From Liquidambar formosana (Eukaryota; Streptophyta; Magnoliopsida; Saxifragales; Altingiaceae): DNA of 64,000 bases. The notes under the pieces are model-generated. The model made no database searches, was not told where the DNA came from, and worked only from the letters and a program-made list of their open reading frames with translations. Below are positions 26,038 to 37,560 of the stretch, in pieces. Every line of letters begins with the position of its first letter. The first letter of the stretch is position 1. The stretch lies in NCBI GenBank assembly GCA_039720395.1, contig CM077833.1:30911478-30975477 (forward strand). The letters are read 5' to 3'. Position numbers and translations under genes: made by a program.

Positions 26038-27640
26038 CCTTGGTTTTATTGTTTGGGCTTGATGACTAATATTCTTGAAGCCCATTAACGACAGGTCAGT
26101 GTCTTTTTATTTTTTATTTTTTTCCTTTTTGTGATGAACTAATCAATTAATGACACATCAAAAACTACAAGGGTCCTTAGCAACAATTCTCAATTGGGTG
26201 GGCTTTCATGACCTCTATGAAGCCCATAATCTAACATAGGCCTAGATGATGACTTCCTGTCAAGTACCATCAATGCAATTCGAACTGTTCGCCCCCCCAA
26301 GGGCAAATTAAACCAAGTTCACATCGTTGACCCAAAAATTCCAAATTGCTCCCAATTTTTTCATCAACCAAATGAAACTGATCTTCCACGATACAATTAT
26401 TCTTGAATTATGCAAATGATTTTCCAAAATATTTTCTATATTTTGAATAATTTTAGAATGATACTATATGTATTTTTTTTTTCTTAGCATGCTTTGTTTT
26501 TCTCTCTCAAAATTCATTCTCAAACTCTTCCATGTACAATTTTATTCCAAATATATCTTTTTGCTTCCCAATTTTGATATAACTTCAGGAAAAGTGCTTA
26601 AAAAAATAAAACACCTTCAGGAAAGCGGCCCCATATTCGTTCATAATCTCCGTACATTTGATGTTGTAATTCCATTTGCTTTTCAGTGGAAGAATTGGGA
26701 ATTAAAAAGCTTTTGCCGGCATATTTGGACCCAACTCTACAACCTAATGATCTCCTCACGGGTGTAAGTTTTGCTTCGGGTGGCACAGGATATGATCCTC
26801 TTACTTCTAAGCTAGTGGTACACTACATTAAACCTTTTTTTAATATTTTTTTTCCCTTTAAAATTCTCTTATTAATTAATTAATTATTCTAAATTTCATA
26901 TTTCTTTTTCCTGGTCGGGGTCGGGCGGGAATAATCAGTCAGTTCTACCGTTACTAGATCAGTTACAAATGTTCAAAGAATATGTATTGAAATTGAAAGG
27001 GATGGTGGGAGAAGAGAGGACAAACTTCACATTAAGCAAAAGCCTATTTCTAGTGGTAGCAGGCAGCAATGATATTGCCAACACCTATTTTACTCTGGGC
27101 GCCAGGAAATCGCAATATAATGTCTCTTCTTACACTACCCTTCTGGTCAGCTGGGCTTCTACTCTCTTAAAGGTAATTTTTGTTCTCATATCGAAAAAAA
27201 AAAAAAAAAAAGGGTAATTTTTGTTCCTACAATTTTGACCTTTCGCTTCTTCCCCTTCTTTTGACTCTTCTTAAACGTTGGACATGTGTCCTAAACAAAT
27301 TATAAAAACCCAATAAAATCCATGTGTTCAATATGTGTTTTTTTATTTTTTTTTTTTAATTTATTTTTAAAATGCGTTTTACAGGAACTATATATATTAG
27401 GGGCACGAAGGGTTGCTGTTTTTGGCACACCACCGCTAGGATGCCTTCCATCACAAAGAACTCTAAGTGGAGGGGTAGAAAGAGAGTGCGCAGAGGATCA
27501 CAACCAAGCAGCGCAGCTGTATAATACGAAGCTATCGTCTGAGCTGGATTCTCACAACAGCAACCTTCCTCATGCCAGAATGGTCTATATTGATATCTAC
27601 ACCCCTCTGCTTGATCTCATCCAAAACCCTGGAAATTATG

Positions 27641-27735
27641 GTAAATTTTCCTCTTATTCTTCAGCCAAAACCCTGGAAATAGTAAATTTTCCTCTGCTTG
27701 ATCTCATCCAAAACCCTGGAAATCCTGGAAATCAT
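27641..27735. repeat. Local duplication of the exon 4 end in gene A
   Basis: The last coding bases of exon 4 (CTTGATCTCATCCAAAACCC, 27611-27630) recur at 27699-27718, and a shorter CCAAAACCCTGGAAAT recurs at 27665-27680. The copies sit in intron 4 next to the real donor at 27641 and show slippage or gene conversion. Confidence 0.7.
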
Positions 27736-28294
27736 GATCCTTTTAGACATACCAATTTAGATTTTTGTAAGGCCCTCTAACGTAAAATATTTAGTTATCT
27801 ACCGTAATTTTGCAGGTTTTAATTTGGTCCATATTTTTTCAATGCCTATTCCATCTTACCACTAAAAATAAAATATTCTTATAACATTTCTTACTATTTT
27901 CTCAAAACACATTTTTGGAAAGAATTTTCAAGGCACATGGCCAAATAGGTCATCAAGTTTTATGGAAATTAAAGGTAATGAAACATCAATTAGATCATTG
28001 CAGCTTATTGGTCTTTGAATTTTTTGTTTCGTTATTTTTATCCATGTTTTTTTTTCTTTCTTTTTTTTTCTCTCTCTTAATTTTCTAAAATTGTTTCAGG
28101 GTTTGAAATTGCGAGTAAAGGGTGTTGTGGTACCGGAACCATAGAGGTGGCGGAACTATGCAACCTGCTTGAATCCCTTCACATGTACAAATGTCTCAGA
28201 CTACGTTTTTTGGGACAGTTATCATCCCACAGAAAGAGCATATGATGTTATCATCTCTCAAATCATCCAAAAATACATCAAAAGCTTCTACTAG

Positions 28295-29091
28295 ATATAG
28301 ATAAAATTTTACCCACAATTGCAATGGTATTTGTAAAAGCCAATTTCAAAAACTATCTCAAAGATTTGGCTGTCCACGACGGCCTCATACTTCAGCCTGC
28401 ATGTACTGAGTCGTCGACATGAATTCTCTACGTACTATAGTCTTGTTTTCACTAGGTTCTCAGTACTATATATAAATTTTGTGGTTCTTTCATTGAGAAG
28501 AACATATATGATATGATGTGTCTCAAGATTTTTATGCAAAATTCACATGTTATATGTATTTGGAAACTTCACAAAAATGATGCGATTAAATTTTCTGGTC
28601 ATGCTGTTTTTTGTTATGTATTATTTTTTTGCCAACAATATCTTCGACCACTGGCTCAAGATAACCAAGCTAGCTAGTGGCTGGCCACAAAAAAGAGAGT
28701 GGTAAATCGAAACCAAGATCTTGTGCATCTTGAGGTGTGAGTTCCAAGAACGGCTGGTCGATCCACTTCTTGAGGTTCTTTGTCGTGCTTTTTATTTATT
28801 TTACCAATAGGGATATCCAATACATATCATTTAATGTTCAAGATAAACTTGGCTGGTAGTTGACCTCAAGAGATAGTAGGAAGTCGAACATACGACCCAA
28901 ACCATTGGTCCATCTATTGCCGTGCTGTTAAAACTTCCCATTTTGAAGGCAATGCTAGATTATCTAAGAAAAAATTATATGAAAGTTTGTACCAGTTCAT
29001 GGCACTTCTCACATCTCTCCTTAATGACAACAAAATTATCATACAAATATTGTATTTTTTAGCAGCCACCTCAGGGGTGTTTTGATATGCC
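28295..29091. other. Intergenic between gene A and mL43 (convergent)
   Basis: The 3' ends of two opposed genes face each other here. I see no gene and no clear transposon ends. Confidence 0.5.
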
Positions 29092-29340
29092 TCAAAATTT
29101 TAAGTCAGTTGTCCAAGTACCTTGCACACTGGGATGTTTGGTGACATGTCTCGTCTTCAGCTTCACTACCTTTCTTCCTAATGCGTTGCGTAGCCTGGTT
29201 GCATGAAGGAGTATGTCTTCTGGGGTCATATTCTTCACGCATATCACCCGCTCGTTTTTGTTCCCTGTGTATTCAGCAAGAGGAACATTTCTTTAATCTA
29301 ATAAGCTCTTTGACACGCGCAACCCTATACACACACACAT

Positions 29341-29376
<36 letters not shown>

Positions 29377-30942
29377 TCACTGTAAAATCCCTTCAAATGT
29401 GGATGCTGACCACGAATGAGTTCAGTAACCACATCAAGCTGAGGATTGCCCTCCTTAAATGCTGGCAAATGAGACTCCATAAAAGCCCTGTCATATTAAA
29501 TAACAAAATACTATTTATGACTAGCACATAAACATAGGGTTTTGACAAGTTATTTAATCCTTTAGACAAGAAACAGATCTGTTCTCAGCTGGAAAGATTG
29601 AAAGACAAACAGATCTAAACATGTATGTCATCACCATGCTGGTTTTAAATTAATTACAATGCATTGAACTGAGACCACAAAGCCAAACAAGTCCAAGAAC
29701 AAATAGTTAGCAAATTAAGTAAAGCCGCTACAAACACCATTCAAATGAAGAGTTATTCCTCAGATCTGTGATGAATCATCTTATGAAGGTAAAAATTGGA
29801 CAATTATGCTGAATAGAGTTCATTCTGTTACATAGAACTAAATCTATTTAAGAGATGAAAGTAAACATACAAGTATGGAGGACAACTCAACTAGAAAAAA
29901 AAAAAAAAACAAAATGTTAAAAATAAATAAATAAATTGATGAGACCCAAAGATCACAGAAGACCCCAAAGAAAAAAAAAATTAAATATTAAAAAAAAAAA
30001 ACATGAAGAGAAGACCCCAAACAAAGAATTTACTTGAGTCTTTTAATGACATTGTTAGAGAACTTCTTGTTTTTTTTTTTTTTGCATATATATATATATA
30101 TCATTGCAAATACATTATCACACAAATGATGGTTGAATTTTTCATACAAAATTCCAAAAATTGGATAACTAGGATCTGGCCTGGTCATACATGCACTTAG
30201 CTTACCCAATAACTTCATTATTCATTTCCAACCAAAGTACAGCTAAGCTAACCTAACATGGTAGGAGCACTCAACATGGATAAGACATACAAGAATTTAT
30301 TATATATGAATTGTTTACCGAGGTACTTTAAAGTACTGGAACCATGAATAACAATATCTGCTTCTAAAGTTTGGGTTCTGGAGTCAATTCTTTCAAAAAA
30401 AAACTAACTGAAATTGTATGCATTTCTGATCTATTACACAACTTCATTACAGGATTTATAAAAGTACAATGTCATAACTATTGACACCATAAAAACTCTA
30501 ACCAAATCTGTGGTGCATGTGAGTATATCAACATGCCACTGAAAGCAATGTTCACTATTCCACATCTCATCAATGCAGACTAATTTTTATAATTAAGTCA
30601 ATCAACTGAAAATTTGATCTGGCAATACACTATATTCAACTATCAGTTCTAATCACATCATTTCTTGTAAGTTGCAAATAAATATGCAGAAAATGCTACA
30701 GCATTCACAAACTATCATTTTCAGGTTTAATCAATATACTTCTCAAGTACAATTCTACAATTTTTCCTTTCATTTCTTTTTGTAAATACATATGCGCATT
30801 ATGCCATTACTAAATGCTAATTGGTTAAAGAAACATATAAGATAATGATTCGCATAGCATACCTGATACCCCTACTACTTCCTCCCCAGTCACAATAGCT
30901 CACAATCAGCTTTTGAAGTTGCCACACACCTCTCAAGGCCAT
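29092..30942 (-). CDS. mL43: Mitochondrial large ribosomal subunit protein mL43
   Basis: Three minus-strand coding exons, 30942-30863 (80 nt), 29487-29381 (107 nt) and 29264-29092 (173 nt), have GT-AG introns and frames that join to 119 residues plus stop. The protein starts MALRGVWQLQKLIVSYCDWG, continues with AFMESHLPAFKEGNPQLDVV and RGQHPHLKGFYRNKNERVI, and ends TWTTDLKF. This is the L51/S25/CI-B8 thioredoxin-like fold family; the Arabidopsis homologue is, as I recall, also 119 residues. It would be a core protein of the mitochondrial 39S/54S large subunit. There is no long presequence, as usual for this protein. The exons are too short to stand out as ORFs. The ATG is the first base of its exon, directly after the acceptor, so the leader is on a separate exon. 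Confidence 0.95.
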
Positions 30943-32348
30943 CTGAGTTTTAGAATTTATATGTCAGCGAGGAATTTTGGTGATACAACAGCAGAAATTG
31001 TTTGTTTCAGCAACAAATAGAGGCTAATAAGTACAGGGAAAAAAATAATATTAACAACCTAATGTTCTTCTTCTCTAGACCCTAAAAAATGTTTTGCTTT
31101 TCTTCAATGATACACATTTGCTTCATTTACAGTTTTAGACCAACTATTTTGCCATGGGTTCCACCAATGATTTTCCCATGTCCATATAAGGAAAGAAAGA
31201 ATCCCAATCACAAAAACTATGCTGATAAGTTAATAGGCTGCTATATGTCAAATGACATGTGTGAAAAAATGGTATCTACCTTTAAATAAAAAAATTAAAA
31301 AAGAAAGAAAAAGAATCCTGTCTAACTATCCTCATGGGTATCCTGGATACCCATTTATTTTAATCTATTTGTATTTCCAGTGTTGGTGTCAAGAAGATTG
31401 AGAGAAACTTCGAAAAGATCTCCTTTGGAGTGGTAAGGTTAAGGAGTTCAGAAACCATCTAATCAGTTGGAGTACATTAGGCAGCAGAAAATAGCCAGGA
31501 GAATTGGTATTCCATCAATGAGACTCATGAATGAGATTCTTTTCAGGAAATCACTATGAAAGATGGTCAGGATGTAGAAAGTTAGTGACAATAGATGATA
31601 AGAAAGAAAAAGGGAGTAGACTTTAATTAAATATGACAAAGTGAAACATGGGGGATCTGCAATGCAGTGTCCAGAGTTCAAAACAGTACTCATTTGAGAG
31701 GAGATAGAGCACTCTGTTATTCCATATATAAAGGACACTGGACATGTTAATAGACTAGATCAGCAGCAGGAGAAAAAAAAAAAAAATGAAATGTCTCACT
31801 TGATCAGGTTGTTTCAAGCAGAAAAATAATGATTATTGGAACTACTTCTTCTCTTCCTTGAAGGTGTGTTTGGATGAGGCATTTGTAGGAGGGATTTGGT
31901 CTGATATGGGATTTCAATGCCAAATTATGGAGGCCGCAGTGGCGGTGGATGAGTTTTAAATCACATCGTAATCCAAATCCCTCCTGCAAATCCCTCATCC
32001 AAACGCACCATAAAAGATATCAGTGACAATTGTTCCTCACTGAAGCAATCCACACAACACGTCATTTTATGTAGTTTAAAACTCGAAATCATATGAATAA
32101 CACAAGACAAGACTAAGACAAATTCTTAGAGAGAGACTATATAGAAAATCCAATACCTACAAGCAGTTAAAAATAAAAATAAAAAAACCACCTGATGGAT
32201 GAACTGGAAAACATAAAATTTTGATTAGAAAAACAAAGCCCCTAAAATTTGGGCACGGCCATGACCGTCGCTGCGCCACACACGAATTCGAATAAAAAAA
32301 AAATTTGAAATAAGTAATTTAACAAATATTTTAACAAAGTGTACATAC
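30943..32348 (-). other. 5'-UTR intron of mL43
   Basis: The intron runs from the donor AAG/GTATGTAC at 32348 to the acceptor TTAAAACTCAG-type border just before the ATG at 30942. It holds a MITE (31863-32011) and nothing else that I recognise. The intron is inferred from the splice borders alone. Confidence 0.65.
31863..32011. mobile_element. Short MITE in mL43 leader intron
   Basis: A 149-bp element runs from GGTGTGTTTGGATGAGG to its inverse CCTCATCCAAACGCACC. The inverted repeats extend inward through AGGGATTTGG and CCAAATCCCTCC. No target duplication is clear, so the superfamily is uncertain (hAT-like ends). Confidence 0.7.
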
Positions 32349-32600
32349 CTTAGAAATCTAGGGCTTGACACCAGAAGCAGACTGAGAGATAGTGATAGAA
32401 GCTCTGTCTTGGAGATTTTCGCCGTGGGTCTTCTCGGTGATTGAGGTAATGTGGCCGGACGGGGGACCTTGCTGGGTGTGTTTGGCGCCGGCGAGAGGGA
32501 GAATGGAAAGAGTAGGAGAGCGGAGAGAGTGTGTGCGGCCAACAGCCGAAAGAGGGAAAGGAGGAGAGACGAGGAGGGCAAAACAAAACATAATCCAAAC
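32349..32600 (-). other. Non-coding first exon (5'-UTR) and promoter of mL43
   Basis: A CT-rich, less AT-rich minus-strand stretch ends in TTTCTAAG followed by a consensus donor GTATGTAC. Its position and the acceptor at the mL43 ATG make it the likely leader exon. The upstream edge is not determined. It contains upstream ATGs (for example at 32605 and 32598) whose frames have no recognisable product. Confidence 0.55.
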
Positions 32601-34239
32601 GACATCGTTTCGTTAACAGTGAAAAAATGGGACTAAAACGGTACCGCTTTCAAAATCTTTTTTTATTTTTATTTAGTTAGTACAATGGGAGAGTTCTAAT
32701 GGTTCAACCTCTTTCATATTACACTGGAATAGATTTCGGAGCACAGGCAACAAGAAAGAAAAAAAAAATGTTACAAAGATCTCTCAGAAATATGAATAAA
32801 AAACTTAAATTCAAAATAAGAACAAAAGCTGATATTAAATGGTTAAGGAAAGAGAGAGAATGAAAAGAAAGTTATGATAGAAGGAAAGAGAGAGAATGAA
32901 AGGCAAGCTATGGGCTTAACGAGAACTTACATTAGACTTAAAGATCATCTACCAAAAAAGATTGCTAATAGCGGAAGTCGAACCTAAGCCTTACAAGCGA
33001 AAAATTTGATCCTTACCAACTCAACTAACATTGAAATTAGAAGAACTCATCATTTCGCACCATCAAACCCCTATTGTCTTAGCCAAGAAGCTCAAGTAGT
33101 CCCACAGGGGGTTGATGCACAATTTTTAAGCATTCAATACTCTTGGCTCTCTCTTTGGCTAGAAAATTAGTACAAGACTTTCCTTTTTACTCACATACAT
33201 ATTTATAGAATTTCTTTTCAAACATGTATTCACTTCACATAGGCGATGTGAAATATGGTCTACAAGAAGCAAGAAGCAAAAAGAAAGAAGAATGGAAAAA
33301 AAAAAATCTAAAAGCGGTGTTAGTAAGGCCGCTTTTATTACATTGAAAGCGGGGTTACTAACACTGCTTTCAGTTGATTATATCTATAAAATTCCTATTA
33401 TTGAAATCATAGTGAGTGAGGTTATTGCCATTACATAAAGTACTTAAAGCCTCCATTAGCTTACACTTTTTGAGATTTTATGAAAAATATAGAAGGTTTT
33501 TACGAAAATTAATCACATTGCTCATTAAAAAACATCATTTTGAACAACTTTGTAGAATAAATTTTTTCCAAAATCTATCATTTAAACATACTTTTTGGTC
33601 ATTTACAACTTCTATTTCATTTTCCATGAAAAATTACCAAAAAATATACTTAAATGATAGATTTTAGAAAAACTTTATTCTACAAAATTGTCTATAATGA
33701 TGTTTTCTAGTAGACTATATAATTAGTTTTCATAATTCTTTTTTATATTTTTCATAAAATCTTTAAAATATAAATTAAATGGAGGGCTAAAGTAGTTTAT
33801 GCAGTAGCAGTAGCCTGCCCAATCATAATTTAGAGATTCACACCATCAGTGCCTCTTCAGCGATTAGGGTTCTAGCACGCCGTCCTCTACACTCGTCCAT
33901 TCGCCGGTCGTAGCCCTCCGCCGTCGCCGTACTTCGCCGTAGCACCCCCATGAGTGTGCTTGTTTTTTCCGACGAGTTTTGAGAAAAACTATGGTAGAAA
34001 TCCGGCACTGATGAGGTCATTTTCGCTGCAACTCTTTTCTTTTCTTGTTTCTTCTTGTCATGTCAAGAGAGTCATGGCTCTCTTCTCTCCTCTTTTTTTT
34101 TTTCTTCTACTGGTATATACATCAGATCTGTGAAAACAGGGGTGGTTTTGCAGAGAGAAAAAAGGGAATTGCAACCAACCGGCGGACGAACTTTACCGCA
34201 GAAGGAGATTTGGCTGAGGAGGAGTTTCGCCGACGGCGA
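32601..34239. other. Intergenic, with degenerate fold-back element
   Basis: About 33416-33818 is a degenerate relative of the fold-back MULE-type family: it has AAAATATAGAAGGTTTTTACG, inverted TTTTATATTTTTC arms, and a weak GCAGTAGCC right end. The less AT-rich 33838-34240 stretch (minus-strand ORF 33838-34020) shows no recognised domain. Confidence 0.5.
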
Positions 34240-34911
34240 CCTTGACTGGAGAAGGAGGTTTGACTGATGAGAAGGTTCGTCGAGAAGTCGGAAGCCACTC
34301 TTTCAACAGAAAAGTGTTTTAACGGGCTTCAAGAATCATTGGGCCAAATGCAAACTGGAGCAGGCCAGCGAAGAAGGACTGATCGAAGAGGATCCCTTCC
34401 CCAAGAGGTTGAATGACGAGTTGATGATCAACGCCACAAATGTCGCATTGTCGGTGGAGATGACCTGATTGCCAAATCTTTTCTTTGACATTTAGGTCAC
34501 TTCTCATTCGTTCCCATGTCAGGGGACACGGGCCATGTGATCTTTTCTGAGTATTCATTTTCTCGACAAGTTGTATGATAGAGGTGGTTTAGAGCCTGAC
34601 GTCCACGGCATTATGTTCAATTTAAAATAAGAAAACAAATGAGTCGACTTAGTATGTTTAAAATGCAAGTGAAGGCCATATTCACATCATAGAAGAAAAA
34701 AACCTATACAGGTTCAAGCTCTTATAGTCCCATTAGTTTCTCTCAATACAGCTAAGAATGAAAAATCCGAATCAGGATCTTTCGCCTTTTAAAATATATG
34801 AGCTAACAACTATTGTTTCACTGTTTTAAGGTAAAAAATAAAAAAATAATAGAAGTGAACTAGATTGGGGATAACATAGAAGAAGAAACTCAAAACCAAA
34901 CCCCAAAAAAA

Positions 34912-35309
34912 GGGAATGGCTATTGCAACCCCCCATTCTTATCACCCTACCTCCCATCCTTTACGTTTTTAAGGTTTTATTCAAAATATAAAAGGTTTTT
35001 ATGAAAACCGACCGTGATGTCCACTAAAAACAATCATTTGAACAATTTTGTAGGAGAAAGTTTTTCCTAAATCTATTGTTTAAATATACTTTTTAGCCAT
35101 TTATAACATTTATTTCATTTTTTGCCAAAAAGTCTACCTAAACGATAGATTTTGGAAAAACTTATCTTCTACAAAGTTGTTCAAAATGATTGTTTTTAGT
35201 GGACATTACAGTCGGTTTTCATAAAAACCTTTTATATTTTGAATAAAATCTTAAAAACTAAAAAGAAAGGGATGGGTTATAAGAATGGGGGGTTGCAATA
35301 GCCGTTCCC
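34912..35309. mobile_element. Fold-back MULE-type MITE, copy 2 (reference copy)
   Basis: This 398-bp element begins GGGAATGGCTATTGCAACC and ends GGTTGCAATAGCCGTTCCC, with arms of about 190 bp. It is flanked by identical CCAAAAAAA 9-mers (34903-34911 and 35310-35318). The duplicated segment at 56414-56430 has the same flanks with one copy of the target and no element. Confidence 0.9.
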
Positions 35310-35414
35310 CCAAAAAAAATACAGTAAGTTGGGCTGATTTTAAGCCCAAAGCTCACATTCAAAGACCAGCCCAATGCCACACATAATCCGAGGATATTAA
35401 ATCGGACCTAGTTT

Positions 35415-35752
35415 AGGTTTTAAAATTTTCATGCAAAATTTAATTTTTTTTACAATAATCGGCCAGGTTGTCTATTAAAAAAATCATTTTGAACAACTTT
35501 GTAGAAGAAATTGTTTTCAAAATTTATCGTTTATGTAAGCTTTTTGGCAAAAAATAAAACAGAGATTATAAATGGCTAAAAAAATTACTTAAACGATAGA
35601 TTTTATAAAAAAAAAATTGTAAAGTTATTCAAAATGATGTATTTTTTAGTGAACTGCACCGTCAGTTTTCGTAAAAATATTTTATATTTTGCATAAAATC
35701 TTTAAAACCTAAAATGACTTGGGTCATCCAAATGGCGGGCAGTAGCCGTTCC
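35415..35752. mobile_element. Fold-back MULE-type MITE, copy 3
   Basis: A degraded member: arms with GTTTTAAAATTTTCATGC and ATATTTTATATTTTGC, right end GCAGTAGCCGTTCCC. It is shared with the other segmental copy (56512-56887), so it is older than the duplication. Confidence 0.65.
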
Positions 35753-37560
35753 CTATCCAAACCCGTGGACTTGCTTGGGCTTTAAAATTTAAGTACGTCC
35801 ATCCTGGGACCGGGCCCATCAACTTTTCAAAGCCCAATGGTCCCACCGGTACGAACCCTCACTTTCAGACCTCCACAGAAGAAATCAGAAAGTGAAGGCC
35901 TAAATAAATATGTACGAACCCTCACTTTCAGACCTCACTGAATGAAAACAAATAGGCAATTTTTGGAAAATTTATTCTGTTTTTTTTTTCTTTAAACAGA
36001 CAAGAGGGTGAGGGTGGTTGGCAATCATTGAAGCAATAGCATTTAAGGGGCATCACATGTGGGTCACCTAGCTGTCACCCTCTAGAGGCAAACTTAGACA
36101 ATTCCCAAGCCCCAGCTTCTTGGTTTGATCATTATAAAAAGAAATCATATGTTCCATTACAACATATGGGCTTTATATTTTTTATGGATATGTTCTGTAC
36201 GTGTCATTGTAAAAAATGATAACGACTAAAATGAAATCAAAGTCGAACTCTGTGATGTAAAGCCATTTCCCCAACACAGACGTTGAAAATAGTGTAAACA
36301 AACAGCAGCCAGTGCTGCAATCCATGACTTACAAAAGTATTTTAGAAAACGAGGTTTATAATTAAAAATCAAAATTGGAGGGAGAGTGAACTCAATGCGG
36401 GTGTTTGATAAACAAGCTTATTAGAAATGAAAAGATAACTTTGTAGATCAACATACTATCAATCCACTTGACCTGTATATTTTCTTTTCCTAAACAGCCC
36501 TTGATTAACTTCTTAATCGATAATGACAAACTCAAGGGGGATTGCCTTCTTAATGAGGTTGCCTTCTTATGTCAGTGTCCCGACGGTTGGGACGTTTTTC
36601 ATTAATGCTCAAAGCAACTTCCCCATTAAAAGAAAGTACCCAACATGTGGTACAGGTGGGTGCTGCAATGGGTCTTTCATTAGCCTATATTTAATTGAAT
36701 TCCGAATGAGGTATAAAGTATGAAACAAACTCAGATTCAAAATTTAACAAACCTAAAATCCCAACCCTAGCCTTCGACAACATTTATCTGATTCAACAAT
36801 CATGATGACTTGGCAAATGGCCTCTGATGGAGGGTTTCTTGAGATTGTGCTTTTGATTCTATGTGGGTGTGCGGGTCTGGATGTGATGCTATACGAGGTT
36901 CTAATGCATGTTAGGGAGATAAAAATAAATAAATAAATAATCACAATAATTTTGGATCATTTCGTTTTTATATATCTTTTTCTTATCCAATGATGAGTGA
37001 CATACATACTATAACCAGTATGACTTCAACAAGTGATGTTATGCTGTAGCCTTGGTGCACACGGCTCATCTCCCTCATATATAAAAAAGGGGGGTTTTTG
37101 AAGATCATAATTTCTACCCTGTGTGGATGTGTGAATTTAGGTACGTTATTATATGAAGTTCTATTCCATTGGGGGTTGTCCCACTCAAGACATTGTGTGT
37201 CTTACGGCTTGAAGTCCATTGAATGACTTGAGCTTTTGGCATTTTAATTGTCATTTAGATGTTATAAGGCCAATGGCAAGGGTTGTGGTAACTCCCATTT
37301 TGAAAACCCAGAAAGGGAAGAAAAAAGAAAGGAGAAAAAAAGGAATTAAGATATGAGTAGCTTCCATTTTTATTTTATTTTTTCAATCTTTAGCTCCTAA
37401 AAACATCTCCTAAGAATCGAACTCTACTTCAAGTAATTTGCAAGTAACTATGTACCTATATAATAAACTTCAGGAAGTAGACTTCTATAATGCAATGCAT
37501 GAATAGTAATATGTGGTTCCTCTTTTGTAGCAAATGGTACAGTATAAGCAACCTTTTGGT

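Larger units (their letters stand above)
24845..28294 (+). pseudogene. EXL-type GDSL esterase/lipase A, frameshifted
   Basis: Five exons, 24845-25124, 26687-26817, 26939-27172, 27385-27640 and 28100-28294, match genes B and C exon for exon. A signal peptide (residues 1 to about 29, ending CTAKA) precedes block I with nucleophile Ser in [27 protein letters not shown] is block II and VVAGSNDIANTYF block III. Exon 5 is 195 nt instead of 194: one extra base at about 28165-28168 shifts the frame after ELCN and stops at 28245. That loses the FWDSYHP segment with the catalytic Asp and His, though the bases coding for it remain intact in the other frame up to 28294. The product would be 348 residues instead of about 364. 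It is therefore probably inactive, unless the extra base is an assembly error. Confidence 0.85.
34240..37560 (+). repeat. Segmental duplication, copy 1 (upstream of gene B)
   Basis: This segment matches 55868 to the window end base for base over long stretches, for example TTTAACGGGCTTCAAGAATC, GACCAGCCCAATGCCAC and CATTAATGCTCAAAGCAAC. Copy 1 has its own insertion (34912-35309) and lacks the MULE and Helitron of copy 2. The homology ends about 1.2 kb before the gene B start. Confidence 0.85.

Noticed and set aside
32225..32605. Minus-strand ORF of 126 residues
   Set aside because: It lies over the probable leader exon and intron of mL43, is Ser/Leu/Pro-rich because of CT-rich DNA, and crosses a good splice donor. 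No domain.
33838..34267. Minus and plus ORFs near 34 kb
   Set aside because: The plus-strand ORFs carry Arg-rich text over a less AT-rich, partly duplicated region. I recognise no family, and the copy at 55868 does not keep the frame.
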